Assembly: GCF_900100785.1 (NCBI RefSeq)
Contig: NZ_FNCP01000007.1
Span: forward strand, 62,001 to 126,000
Reading direction: 5' to 3'
DNA from: Desulfosporosinus hippei DSM 8344
GTDB taxonomy: Bacteria; Bacillota; Desulfitobacteriia; Desulfitobacteriales; Desulfitobacteriaceae
DNA length: 64,000 nucleotides
In this document: piece after piece, positions 54,420 to 62,390 of the stretch
Numbering within the stretch: position 1 is the stretch's first letter
Layout of the letters: each line of letters opens with the position of its first letter
Notes under the pieces: generated by a model
Seen by the model: the letters and a program-made list of their open reading frames with translations, nothing else
Database searches by the model: none
Told to the model about the DNA's origin: nothing
Translations under genes and position numbers: made by a program

Positions 54420-54460
54420 ATACTGTATATTGCAGTATACTTATATACACAGTATACTGT
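54420..54460 (+). promoter_or_regulatory. padR promoter with overlapping PadR-type operators
   Basis: TTGCAG (54430-54435) and TATACT (54453-54458) are spaced exactly 17 bases. Two inverted repeats overlap them: atactg/cagtat (54420-54438) and the perfect palindrome acagtatactgt (54449-54460). The placement across -35 and -10 fits repression by the PadR protein encoded 25 bases downstream. Confidence 0.7.
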
Positions 54461-54484
54461 AATAAACAGTTAGGAGGTATCAAC

Positions 54485-54859
54485 TTGAGTAGGTCTAAAC
54501 AGAGTCGTCACACCAATGCATTTATTCTTCTCCTTTTAGAAAAGTCTTCTTCTGCCTATGGAGCACAGATTCTTTCAAGTTTGCAGGAAGAATTGCCATT
54601 TTGTTTAACTGACAGTCCAAGTGTTTATCGTGCCCTTCAAGATATGGAGGAAAAGCAATGGGTAGAATCGAGCTGGAAGACTTCAGAGACTGGTTCTCCA
54701 CGAAAATGGTATTCCATCACTCCTTCCGGACAAGCTGCTCTTAAAAATTATGCTCTAGACATTAGTCAACGCAAAGAAAATTTGGAGTATTTTCTTAACA
54801 ACTATACCCAAATCATTAATGACAAGTCTGAGAGGGGTATCCAAGATGATAAAATCTAA
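54485..54859 (+). CDS. PadR family transcriptional regulator
   Basis: Winged-helix repressor of 124 residues. AFILLLLEKSSSAYGAQIL, DSPSVYRALQDMEEKQWVES and SPRKWYSITPSGQAAL are the PadR domain; the C-terminal helix mediates dimerisation. TTG start behind AGGAGGT. It overlaps the MFS gene start by 14 bases, so it likely represses that exporter and itself until an inducing drug or small molecule binds. Confidence 0.92.
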   Translation: MSRSKQSRHTNAFILLLLEKSSSAYGAQILSSLQEELPFCLTDSPSVYRALQDMEEKQWVESSWKTSETGSPRKWYSITPSGQAALKNYALDISQRKENLEYFLNNYTQIINDKSERGIQDDKI

Positions 54860-56039
54860 TCAGCCCATTGAGTATTCTACAATTGGTATACTTTCATTAG
54901 CTCATATGTTAAATGACATGTATAGTAACTACTTACCACAAATGCTTCCCTTTCTAGTAGCCGCAACAGCTCTTAACGCCACTAAAGCAGCAATATTAGT
55001 CTCAGCGTTTACTATCAGTTCTTCTTTCATACAACCTGTCTTTGGCTATTTTCTTGATCGCCAAGGGAAACGATGGCTTGTACACGTAGGAACCTTATGG
55101 ATGGCAATTATGCTCAGTTTGACCGGCTTAGTCAACAACTACCTGCTTTTAGTACTCTTAGCCAGTCTTGCCGGTCTCGGAACAGCTGCCTTTCATCCTC
55201 AAGCATCAACAATGATAACTGTTGTCAGCGGTGATCGTAAAGCAGTTCTACTCTCCACATTTATCGCCTTTGGAAACATCGGTTTTGCACTCAGCCCCCT
55301 AATACTCGTTCCCCTATTTCAGAACTATGGTCTCAGAGCGACAATTTATACGATTATCCCAGGTATCATTGTCGCACTGTTATTATACTTTTTCGCCCCC
55401 AATAATCATGTACTTCGTGGGGGAAGTACGCCACCTACTCTGGCCGAGGTATGGCTTTCGTTACTGAAAGCTCGCCAAGAACTTTTGGCCATTACTAGTG
55501 TCATTGCCATTCGTGCTTTGGCCTATACCGGTTTGTTAACCATTCTCCCCTTATATTTCCACGAACAACATCTTTCCTCTACAACCTCTAGTCATTTAGT
55601 CTTCATAATGCTCTTTTCTGGAGCAATCGGAGGAATTTTAGGGGGGTATATTTCGGATCGATTTGGTCGGAAACCTTTAACGATCGGTTCTCTTGTCCTA
55701 GCAACACCATGCTTTTACGGTTTCCTTTACACAAATGGCACTTTGAGCGTTGTTTTGCTAGCTCTTGCCGGTGCCTGCTTGTTATCCAGTTTTTCCGTAA
55801 CTGTGGTTGCAGCTCAAGAAGCCATTCCCAATAATAAGTCTCTCGCAGCCGGGTTAACGATGGGATTCGCAGGAGGAATTGGGGGCCTTCTGGTAATTCC
55901 TATCGGGAGAATCGGAGATCTTTATGGCCTATCAACTTCGATTTCGGTATTGTTCTTACTCCCACTTCTTGCCGGACTTACTGCATTATTTATGAGAAAT
56001 CGACCTGCCGCAAATGCACAACGGATTGCCGCACGATAA
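54846..56039 (+). CDS. MFS exporter, fosmidomycin-resistance-like
   Basis: A major facilitator protein with about 12 helices. AHMLNDMYSNYLPQMLPFL at the start, QPVFGYFLDRQGKRW in loop 2-3 and GGYISDRFGRKPLT in loop 8-9 are typical; the first motif is characteristic of Fsr-type exporters. The substrate is an inference from family likeness. ATG at 54846 has AGAGGGG upstream and lies within padR, showing coupling. Confidence 0.88.
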   Translation: MIKSNQPIEYSTIGILSLAHMLNDMYSNYLPQMLPFLVAATALNATKAAILVSAFTISSSFIQPVFGYFLDRQGKRWLVHVGTLWMAIMLSLTGLVNNYLLLVLLASLAGLGTAAFHPQASTMITVVSGDRKAVLLSTFIAFGNIGFALSPLILVPLFQNYGLRATIYTIIPGIIVALLLYFFAPNNHVLRGGSTPPTLAEVWLSLLKARQELLAITSVIAIRALAYTGLLTILPLYFHEQHLSSTTSSHLVFIMLFSGAIGGILGGYISDRFGRKPLTIGSLVLATPCFYGFLYTNGTLSVVLLALAGACLLSSFSVTVVAAQEAIPNNKSLAAGLTMGFAGGIGGLLVIPIGRIGDLYGLSTSISVLFLLPLLAGLTALFMRNRPAANAQRIAAR

Positions 56040-56156
56040 TTTATTGTTACAGTGTTCAAACTATTAATTGTAAGGAAGAGTCCTTTCGCTTTTACCGTAA
56101 TTTGTCTTACAGCCCGTTATTTATGAAGTTTCTGGCCTTTTATATAGGATTTCTGC

Positions 56157-56184
56157 TCAAATTCGGAATCGATTCCGAATTTGA
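56157..56184. repeat. Palindrome, left copy
   Basis: Perfect 28-base palindrome centred on GAATCGATTC. Its central 24 bases recur at 57140-57163. Confidence 0.9.
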
Positions 56185-56289
56185 ACTGCCATGTCTGGAG
56201 CCGGGCCGAGTTTTTATCCCTAAGAGCGGCCCTTGGGCCGCAAAATCAACAGCCATCGGCAGGTGAGGCATTTTCCCCTCTGGCAGGCT

Positions 56290-56525
56290 TTAATACTGGG
56301 CCGGATCATACAAATCGGTTGTTGAATCCGTTATCTTTATATCTTTTTTACCAATCAATTCGCCGCCGGTGGTGAGAAACACAACTTTGGAAATAATCAG
56401 TTCCATAGCGGCCTCAACTTCCGCGGCAGTCAGGTTTGCCCGTGGTGCCGGCGGCGCAAGGGTAAATATGCTCCCAATGTTGTAACAAAGGTCAGGCGAA
56501 GGGTCTTCTGCTGCGTATTTGCCAT
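56290..56525 (-). pseudogene. DUF2922 protein, frameshifted
   Basis: It opens MANTQQKTLRLTFVTTLG behind GGAGAGGGGGAG. After the glycine the frame fails, and the family sequence resumes one frame over as IFTLAPPAPRANLTAAEVE and continues to TTDLYDPAQY and a stop. A single-base change would restore it. Intact members are about 75 residues and pair with a DUF1659 gene, as the fragment upstream shows. Function of the family is unknown. Confidence 0.8.
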
Positions 56526-56566
56526 ACCGACTCCCCCTCTCCTCCTATGATCGCTTGAACAGGGAT

Positions 56567-56653
56567 TTATTCCTCAGTCAGGTCAAAGCGGTTATTCCGG
56601 GTTACGGATACCAACAGGTATTTCAACAAATCGAATAATTTGGTTAGTCCCTC
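56567..56653 (-). pseudogene. DUF1659 protein, C-terminal fragment
   Basis: Only about 27 residues remain (LLKYLLVSVTRNNRFDLTEE), matching the end of DUF1659 proteins that usually precede DUF2922 genes. The frame closes upstream and no start is present. Confidence 0.65.
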
Positions 56654-56703
56654 TTATCTTATGCACCTTGTCCGGCAGGGGTTACCCTCGTCCGGGGTAT
56701 TTA

Positions 56704-56767
56704 TGACAAAATAATGGCAAAACCGTAAAGCATCTAGGCACTTTACGGTTTTGCCATTATTTTGTCA
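56704..56767. repeat. Long perfect hairpin inside the island
   Basis: A 27-base perfect stem (56704-56730 with 56741-56767) around a ten-base loop. It could be a terminator for the decayed genes on either side or a separate miniature element. Confidence 0.85.
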
Positions 56768-56851
56768 CCAGTGAGGGCTTGAACACATAACCTAGAGTAA
56801 GGCTGTTCAAATCCGACTTATCTTATGGGAGCCTTTCCTCCGGAAAAGCTT

Positions 56852-57210
56852 ATGAATAAGCAAGAGGAGCTCGAAAATCATGGCGAAGGGAATAAGCGAG
56901 CAGACACCGTAGATTAGCGCGGCCGAAATTAACAGTATTAAAGATCAGACCAGCAGAATGCTGCTTTACAGCTCCGGCGAGATCGGACGGCGCATGACGG
57001 AGGCTAAATCCATGGTCAATCATAGAGAATGGGGAAAGCGGCTGGAGAACTGGGTGAGTTACCCTCAAAGCACAGCCTAATAAACACATGCGCCTCTTTG
57101 AAGAGTATGGATCAAGCTCACTGCCGGACAGGACAGTGGAAATTCGGAATCGATTCCGAATTTGGGCTACACCCAGGGGATTATCCTCTGGGGAATTCCC
57201 GAGGAGAATA
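56852..57210 (+). pseudogene. DUF3102 protein, multiply frameshifted
   Basis: Family sequence is spread over three frames: MNKQEELENHGEG... to a TAG, then AEINSIKDQTSRMLLYSSGE to EWGKRLENWVSYPQSTA and a TAA, then MRLFEEYGSSSLPD and NLGYTQGIILWGIPEE. At least two single-base changes break it. The right-hand palindrome lies within the last part. DUF3102 proteins are common in Clostridia, often near phage or plasmid genes. Confidence 0.75.
57140..57163. repeat. Palindrome, right copy
   Basis: Perfect 24-base palindrome identical to the centre of the copy at 56157, 977 bases away. Confidence 0.9.
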
Positions 57211-57279
57211 CTCTGACCGCCAATCAAGGTGCAGTCACCAAAGTGCAAGGACTCTTCCTTACTAACAACGTGATTTCAT

Positions 57280-57864
57280 TTATTTAATATTGAAAGCTCC
57301 CCGCATAAGCTCATAAATTAACTCTTCAATTCCTTCTAAAGGACGAGGCTTCCTAGAACTTACCCAGTCACTAATGGCAGCATCCAGAGTTCCAAAGAAC
57401 ATCTGCCGCCCCACCTTTATGTCCATTAAAGTTATTTCTTCCTTCTGAACGCCTTCACTAAGAACTTGTTCAATTAAATGAAAGTACTCTCTTAAAGGCC
57501 CTGAAATAGCTTCTCGAATTTTTGGGTCAGATTGTCTTAACTCAATCTGCGTAACTATTGCCAAAGATCGATTTTCCTGCATGTATTTAAAATGAGTTCG
57601 AATTATACAAAATAAGCGTTCTTTAGTTGTCGTACATTGCGCTATTGATTGTTGGATCTCACGAATAAAATTCCCCATGCGATCCGAAAAAAGGCTAACC
57701 AGAATATCTTCTTTATTCTTAAAATATAAATAAATAGTTCCGTCTGCTACTCCAGCCAGTTTGGCAATTTTAGATACTTGGCAAGTATAATAGCCATATT
57801 CCGCAAAAGCCTCCGTGGCCGCATCAAGTATAGCATGATATTTCTCCTCACGGGGCTTAATCAT
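57280..57864 (-). CDS. TetR family regulator, FadR (YsiA) type
   Basis: A 194-residue repressor. The N-terminal helix-turn-helix region CQVSKIAKLAGVADGTIYLYFKNKEDIL is almost that of Bacillus FadR, a regulator of fatty-acid degradation that responds to long-chain acyl-CoA. The C-terminal part is the usual ligand/dimer domain. I start at the ATG 57864 (MIKPREEKYHAILDAA), matching the family. No fatty-acid genes lie adjacent here. Confidence 0.86.
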   Translation of the reverse strand: MIKPREEKYHAILDAATEAFAEYGYYTCQVSKIAKLAGVADGTIYLYFKNKEDILVSLFSDRMGNFIREIQQSIAQCTTTKERLFCIIRTHFKYMQENRSLAIVTQIELRQSDPKIREAISGPLREYFHLIEQVLSEGVQKEEITLMDIKVGRQMFFGTLDAAISDWVSSRKPRPLEGIEELIYELMRGAFNIK

Positions 57865-57970
57865 CAAATCATAAACTCCCTTCATCCAGACCATAAATAG
57901 TGTAGATATTTTTTAATTTCTATCCACTTTATATCATATCATATATTTAATTTTCCAACACCATCTTCCG

Positions 57971-57995
57971 AAAAATCCACATCTTGTAAGTGGAT
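57971..57995 (-). terminator. Terminator of the feo operon
   Basis: Six-base stem atccac/gtggat followed by TTTTT on the minus strand. A longer stem-loop (58009-58037, one mismatch) precedes it. Confidence 0.6.
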
Positions 57996-58070
57996 GTCCT
58001 TATTCTAGCTTCAGTAGGGCTAGACTCCCTACAGAAGTCTCGACGTTAAGCTTTAGCAGAACAAGTTCAC

Positions 58071-58358
58071 TTACCGTATTTGATTTAGCATTGTCTGTCC
58101 TTTATCAGTCAGTCCCCAAAAGATAAATGTGTCTGGTGAATGGAAGCCACAATCTTCACAGTGCCCACTGCAGCGATTCATTCCACAACTCGGGCTACAG
58201 TCTTGGCCAAAGATCTCTCGACAAATATACCCCATGTGTTCCATCTGTTCTAAAGCGCTTTCAATTTCTTTTAAGGAATAGCCTACCTCAAGGGCAAGCT
58301 GTGACATTGATAAGGTAGCTTCTTTACGAGACAAAACTTTCAAAATATCTGTAAGCAA
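58071..58358 (-). CDS. FeoC-like winged-helix protein with cysteine cluster
   Basis: A 95-residue winged-helix domain (LSMSQLALEVGYSLKEIESALEQMEHMGYI) followed by cysteines in CSPSCGMNRCSGHCEDCG. FeoC proteins have this layout and may bind an Fe-S cluster or sense iron. TTG start with GGGAG upstream. It is the third gene of the feo operon, 29 bases after feoB. Confidence 0.82.
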   Translation of the reverse strand: MLTDILKVLSRKEATLSMSQLALEVGYSLKEIESALEQMEHMGYICREIFGQDCSPSCGMNRCSGHCEDCGFHSPDTFIFWGLTDKGQTMLNQIR

Positions 58359-58387
58359 TCCGATTCACTCCCGAGAGTTTTTTACAA

Positions 58388-60475
58388 TCACTGGATGCCA
58401 AGAAACAGTCCGATATGGAGAATAAGCCAACCAACTACAAAACTAAGCAAAAGGTTATAGGCAACGCCAAAACTTGTCCAACCAATACTATGGGATTCTT
58501 TATAGGTCGTTACAACAGAAGCCAGACAAGGGATATATAACATATAAACAACTAAAAAAGTATATGCTCCTAATGGGGTCATAGCTCCCGTCATGGCTTG
58601 AGCAATCGACTGGGATGCATCTGCAGCAACACCATATAGAATTCCTAAGGTAGAGAGAGTTGTTTCTTTAGCGGTAAAGCCAAACACAATCGCTACCATA
58701 ATCCTCCAGTCAAATCCTAAGGGTTGTCCAATAAAGGCAAGCCATCCTCCCATCTTACCTGCCCATGTCTCATCCATAGGGACTCCCTGGGGATAGGAAC
58801 TTAAGACCCAAACCACAATTGAAGCAACTAAAATAAACGTCCACGCCCTTCTTAGGAAGGAATAGGTTTTTTGCCAGGTGGGCAATAAAATATTGCGCAG
58901 AGTAGGAACGTGGTATAAAGGGAGTTCCATAACAAAGGCTGAGCGTTCCCTTTGTTTAACGACTCTTCTTAATAAGATTGCTGAGAACATGACCAGAATC
59001 ATGCTTAAAGATAAAAGACTAATCATAATAACGGCACCCAGAGATCCCGGAAAAAAGGCTGCCACAACAGCACTCATCACACCTAAGCGCGGAACACAGG
59101 GAATCAATGGGTTAATTAACATGGTAATCAAGCGATCTTTGGGATCTTCTAAAGTTCTTGTCGCCATAATACCCGGTACATTACAGCCAAACCCAGACAC
59201 CAAGGAGAAAAATGATTTTCCATGGAGTCCCATGAGTTGCATAAACCGATCTCCTAAAAATGCAGCCCGCGCTAAATAGCCACTATCTTGCATTAAAGAG
59301 AAAAAAGCAAAGAATATTGCAATTTGAGGAACAAAAGCCAGAACCGCACCAACTCCGGCGAAAATTCCATCTCGCACTAAGCTTTGAATAGCATCAGAAA
59401 CCTGCACCTTCTGCATCAGGTTTACAATCATATCTGCGGCCCAGGCCATTCCATCTGAAACAGCACCACCTAAAGGTGCACTTGCAACAAAAGAACACCA
59501 AAATACTAGAGACAATATTATCAACATAATGGGATAGCCCCACATTGGAGATAATATCCATTCATCTAGTCTATCCGTCCAAGTGCGTTTTATAGGGCCC
59601 TCGTGTAGCCTGAATTCTGGCAGGATCTTAGAAATATATTGGTACTTGGCATCCGCTACGGTCATTTCAAATTTATCTTTGCTCCACCCTTCAACTTCAT
59701 AAGCCTGGAGCAAATCTTCTCCAGGCAAGGTATCCGTATCTTGCAGTACGTATTTTATAGAATCTCCTGACTCACAGCAGGAATCATTATTCTTCGACCT
59801 TTTGGAGGTCTGAGGTATACTCCTCCAAGTCTGTCCAATTTCCGAATCCCGTTCTAAACGTTTAATAGCCAACCAACGCAAGGGATACTTTGTCGCCCAG
59901 ATTGTATCCGCTAATAAATGTTCCATTGCTTGAATCCGTCTTTCAAGTTCCTCTGGATAAGGAACCTCATCCCGTAAAGGATCTTTTTTGAGGTTTCCCA
60001 CGCGGATTGCCTCAGACAAGAATTCTTCGACTCCTTGTCCTTTGGCAGCAACAATTTCTACAACAGGCACATTTAAGACCTGGGCTAATTTATTAGAAAG
60101 TATTTTTATGCCTGCAGATTTAGCTAAATCCATCATGTTTAAACCGATTACAACTCTTGGTGCTAGCTCAAGAATCTGAAGAACTAAGTAAAGGTTTCGT
60201 TCAATATTTGAAGCGTCAACCAAAGCCATAACGACATCTGGTTTTTCGCGCAGAATATACTCACGTGTAACAATCTCTTCCTGAGAATAAGCGGTTAGAC
60301 TATAAGTACCTGGTAGATCAATCAGTTCAATTTGTTCATTGGCTCTCTGAATTACTCCTGATTTTCGTTCTACAGTTTTTCCCGCCCAATTTCCTACTTG
60401 TTGATTTGATCCAGTCAAAGCATTAAAAACTGTACTCTTACCAACATTAGGATTACCCATAAGAGCTATTTTCAT
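58388..60475 (-). CDS. feoB: Ferrous iron transporter FeoB
   Basis: Main ferrous iron importer. The N-terminal G domain has G1 GNPNVGKST, the switch region around VGNWAGKTVE, G3 DLPGTYSL and G4 NMMD. The membrane part has two Gate motifs, including GFGCNVPGIMATR with its cysteine. Length (695) is normal. The ATG at 60475 has GGAGG nearby; 21 in-frame residues upstream do not belong. It follows feoA by 166 bases. Confidence 0.96.
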   Translation of the reverse strand: MKIALMGNPNVGKSTVFNALTGSNQQVGNWAGKTVERKSGVIQRANEQIELIDLPGTYSLTAYSQEEIVTREYILREKPDVVMALVDASNIERNLYLVLQILELAPRVVIGLNMMDLAKSAGIKILSNKLAQVLNVPVVEIVAAKGQGVEEFLSEAIRVGNLKKDPLRDEVPYPEELERRIQAMEHLLADTIWATKYPLRWLAIKRLERDSEIGQTWRSIPQTSKRSKNNDSCCESGDSIKYVLQDTDTLPGEDLLQAYEVEGWSKDKFEMTVADAKYQYISKILPEFRLHEGPIKRTWTDRLDEWILSPMWGYPIMLIILSLVFWCSFVASAPLGGAVSDGMAWAADMIVNLMQKVQVSDAIQSLVRDGIFAGVGAVLAFVPQIAIFFAFFSLMQDSGYLARAAFLGDRFMQLMGLHGKSFFSLVSGFGCNVPGIMATRTLEDPKDRLITMLINPLIPCVPRLGVMSAVVAAFFPGSLGAVIMISLLSLSMILVMFSAILLRRVVKQRERSAFVMELPLYHVPTLRNILLPTWQKTYSFLRRAWTFILVASIVVWVLSSYPQGVPMDETWAGKMGGWLAFIGQPLGFDWRIMVAIVFGFTAKETTLSTLGILYGVAADASQSIAQAMTGAMTPLGAYTFLVVYMLYIPCLASVVTTYKESHSIGWTSFGVAYNLLLSFVVGWLILHIGLFLGIQ

Positions 60476-60641
60476 GACTCTACCGCCTCCTCTCCACGCA
60501 ACACAAAAATTATGTCCTAGCGGCACCTCTATACGCACAATAACAATAATGCAATTTTATTAACAATTGATATTATAGACAGATTAAATAATCAGAGCCT
60601 AATACAGATGCTTATTCCGGGCAAATTTTGGTAGAACTAGG

Positions 60642-60908
60642 CTAACGACTTGCTAACGATGGTTCCAGAAGATTTTGCTCAGGTACCGAAACTATTATCT
60701 TAGCACATTCCCCACGGCGCATAGCTAAATAATACCCTTTTAAACGAATCTGAAGCGGACCACCTAATGGAGCACAACGTACAACTTCTATTTCTACTCC
60801 CGGGACGATTCCCATATCCATCATTCTCCGGCGCAAAGCACCCCCGCCTTCAATATGCACAACACGCGCCCATTCCCCAGGTTTTACATCCTGTAAAAAG
60901 CGTTCCAT
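60642..60908 (-). CDS. feoA: Ferrous iron transport protein FeoA
   Basis: A small SH3-like partner of FeoB. RRRMMDMGIVPGVEIEVVRCAPLGGPLQIRLKGYYLAMRR is the conserved core. ATG with GGGGGGA upstream. It is the first gene of the feo operon and has a Fur-like box 23-37 bases before its start. Confidence 0.94.
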   Translation of the reverse strand: MERFLQDVKPGEWARVVHIEGGGALRRRMMDMGIVPGVEIEVVRCAPLGGPLQIRLKGYYLAMRRGECAKIIVSVPEQNLLEPSLASR

Positions 60909-60930
60909 CAGTTTCCCCCCTTTATCAAAA

Positions 60931-60945
60931 CGATAACCATTCTCA
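60931..60945 (-). promoter_or_regulatory. Fur-like box before feoA
   Basis: On the minus strand TGAGAATGGTTATCG matches 12 of 15 positions of the 7-1-7 Fur consensus TGATAATNATTATCA. A second related half (ctgagaat, 60965-60972) lies 20 bases further up. Consistent with iron repression of feo. Confidence 0.55.
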
Positions 60946-61067
60946 GGCTTAGTTGAAAATATAACTGAGAATACATCTCACTTCATTTACAGAATACTAT
61001 TCATTTAAAACCCTGTCAATAATAAAAATTCGAATTGCATAGGGCGTTCCTAACAACACACAGACCA

Positions 61068-61097
61068 TTGCATCAACGCGTAAAGACATGATATACT
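61068..61097 (+). promoter_or_regulatory. Candidate sigma-A promoter of the thiamine operon
   Basis: TTGCAT and TATACT are spaced 18 bases. The transcript would start near 61104, just ahead of the TPP riboswitch. Confidence 0.55.
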
Positions 61098-61118
61098 TAA
61101 AGTAGTATTATATGGTAA

Positions 61119-61203
61119 CAGGGGAGCTGGGGCTACTGGCTGAGAGGGACTATTGTCCGACCCTTAACCTGATCTGGGTAATGCCAGCGTAGGGAGCAGA
61201 GAT
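61119..61203 (+). promoter_or_regulatory. TPP (THI-box) riboswitch
   Basis: The diagnostic blocks are all present: GGGGAGCT, GGCTGAGAGGGA, GACCCTTAACCTGATCTGGGT and AATGCCAGCGTAGGGA. Binding of thiamine pyrophosphate would stop transcription at the adjoining terminator and so shut down the transport operon. Confidence 0.95.
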
Positions 61204-61205
61204 AA

Positions 61206-61239
61206 GAACACGCCGCATTATTATTTGCGGTGTTTTTTT
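61206..61239 (+). terminator. Riboswitch-linked terminator
   Basis: Stem aaca..ccgc/gcggtgtt with a small bulge, followed by TTTTTTT. It is the off-state of the TPP riboswitch. Confidence 0.85.
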
Positions 61240-61274
61240 ATATATTTAAACTAAATTAATTGGGAGGATAGATT

Positions 61275-61568
61275 ATGGCAAATATTATTATGGCTCTACA
61301 AGTTGTTCCCAAAGTTGAAGAATCACGAATCTATGAAGTTGTGGACGAGGCCATTAAAGTAATTGCAAAGAGTGGAGTCACTTACGAAGTCGGCCCAATG
61401 GAAACTACTATGGAAGGCGAGCCTGACCAACTCTGGGCAATTATTAAAGAGGCTCAAGAAGCTTGCATTCGGGCTGGTGCATCCAGAGTAATGTCCTATA
61501 TTAAGATGGATTACGTCCCTACAGGCTCTACAATAGGCGAAAAAATTGATAAGTACCGCACCAAATAG
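61275..61568 (+). CDS. Thiamine-binding protein (MTH1187/YqgV family)
   Basis: A 97-residue ferredoxin-like protein. VVPKVEESRIYEVVDEAI, YEVGPMETTMEGE and the later SRVMSYIKMDYVP match the DUF77/thiamine-binding family, which binds thiamine or related pyrimidines in the cytoplasm. It is the first gene of the riboswitch-controlled operon. ATG with GGGAGG upstream; its stop codon TAG is followed at once by the permease ATG. Confidence 0.9.
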   Translation: MANIIMALQVVPKVEESRIYEVVDEAIKVIAKSGVTYEVGPMETTMEGEPDQLWAIIKEAQEACIRAGASRVMSYIKMDYVPTGSTIGEKIDKYRTK

Positions 61569-62345
61569 ATGATCAAAAAGAAGTGGAAAGATAGAATTCC
61601 TTCACTGCTATTCTTCCTCTTTCTTCTCGGGATGTGGCAGTTCCTTACTATCACCGCTCAAATCCCCCTTTGGATTCTTCCCACACCTCTCCAAATCGCT
61701 CAAGCCCTATGGGAAACACGCCAACTCTTATGGATGCATACTCTAACGACATTACTGGAAACAACTGTTGGGTTCCTTCTCGCCGTTATCTTCAGTCTAA
61801 TAACCGCTGGAATTATGGTTTTATCCCCTTGGATTAAACGACTTATTTATCCTTTTTTGATTATATCTCAGACCGTTCCACTGATAGCTATAGCCCCCCT
61901 TCTAATTCTTTGGCTGGGCTATGGCCTCACCCCCAAAATTATTATCATTATTATAGTTTGTTTTTTTCCAATCACGATTAGCCTTATTGAAGGATTAGAA
62001 TTGACTGATCGGGACCTACTTAATCTCTTGAAAAGTATGGGGGCCACCCGTTGGCAAGTCTTTTACATTGTTCGCTGGCCTCATGCCCTGCCTTCATTTT
62101 TCTCAGGCCTTAAAATCGCCGCAACTTACAGCGTCATGGGAGCTGTTATTGGGGAGTGGCTTGGTTCTAGCTCCGGTTTAGGGGTATACCTGACCCGTTC
62201 GTCCCATTCGTTTTTGACAGATCGTGTATTTGCAGCAATTTTCACCATTACCCTATTAAGTTTTGTTTACTTTACACTTATCTCTGCTCTTGCTCGAATT
62301 GCCTTGCCCTGGATCGCTAAAGATCCGGATGATAATCTTAACTAG
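61569..62345 (+). CDS. ABC transporter permease, thiamine-precursor uptake (ThiX type)
   Basis: Inner-membrane subunit with about six helices. The EAA loop is LNLLKSMGATRWQVFYIVRWPHALP. It belongs to the nitrate/taurine/HMP permease family; the riboswitch and a Thi5-like binding protein next to it identify the pyrimidine/thiamine branch. It starts on the base after the preceding stop. Confidence 0.9.
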   Translation: MIKKKWKDRIPSLLFFLFLLGMWQFLTITAQIPLWILPTPLQIAQALWETRQLLWMHTLTTLLETTVGFLLAVIFSLITAGIMVLSPWIKRLIYPFLIISQTVPLIAIAPLLILWLGYGLTPKIIIIIIVCFFPITISLIEGLELTDRDLLNLLKSMGATRWQVFYIVRWPHALPSFFSGLKIAATYSVMGAVIGEWLGSSSGLGVYLTRSSHSFLTDRVFAAIFTITLLSFVYFTLISALARIALPWIAKDPDDNLN

Positions 62346-62390
62346 CAGGTATTTTTCATCAAGCTAGAATTTATTGGAAAGGACTTGTAT

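Larger units (their letters stand above)
56070..57262. mobile_element. Decayed insertion-like island bounded by inverted repeats
   Basis: A 16-base sequence GTAAGGAAGAGTCCTT at 56070-56085 recurs inverted at 57247-57262, with likeness continuing a few bases inside. Within, GC-richer fragments of three genes (DUF2922, DUF1659, DUF3102) are all frameshifted or truncated. A 24-base palindrome lies about 90 bases inside each end. No transposase is left and no target duplication is seen. The ends start GTAA as in IS66-type elements, a weak hint only. Confidence 0.5.

Noticed and set aside
56850-57248. 132-codon frame on the minus strand in the island
   Set aside because: It is antisense to the DUF3102 remnant, which explains the conserved pattern on the other strand; there is no family likeness or ribosome site.
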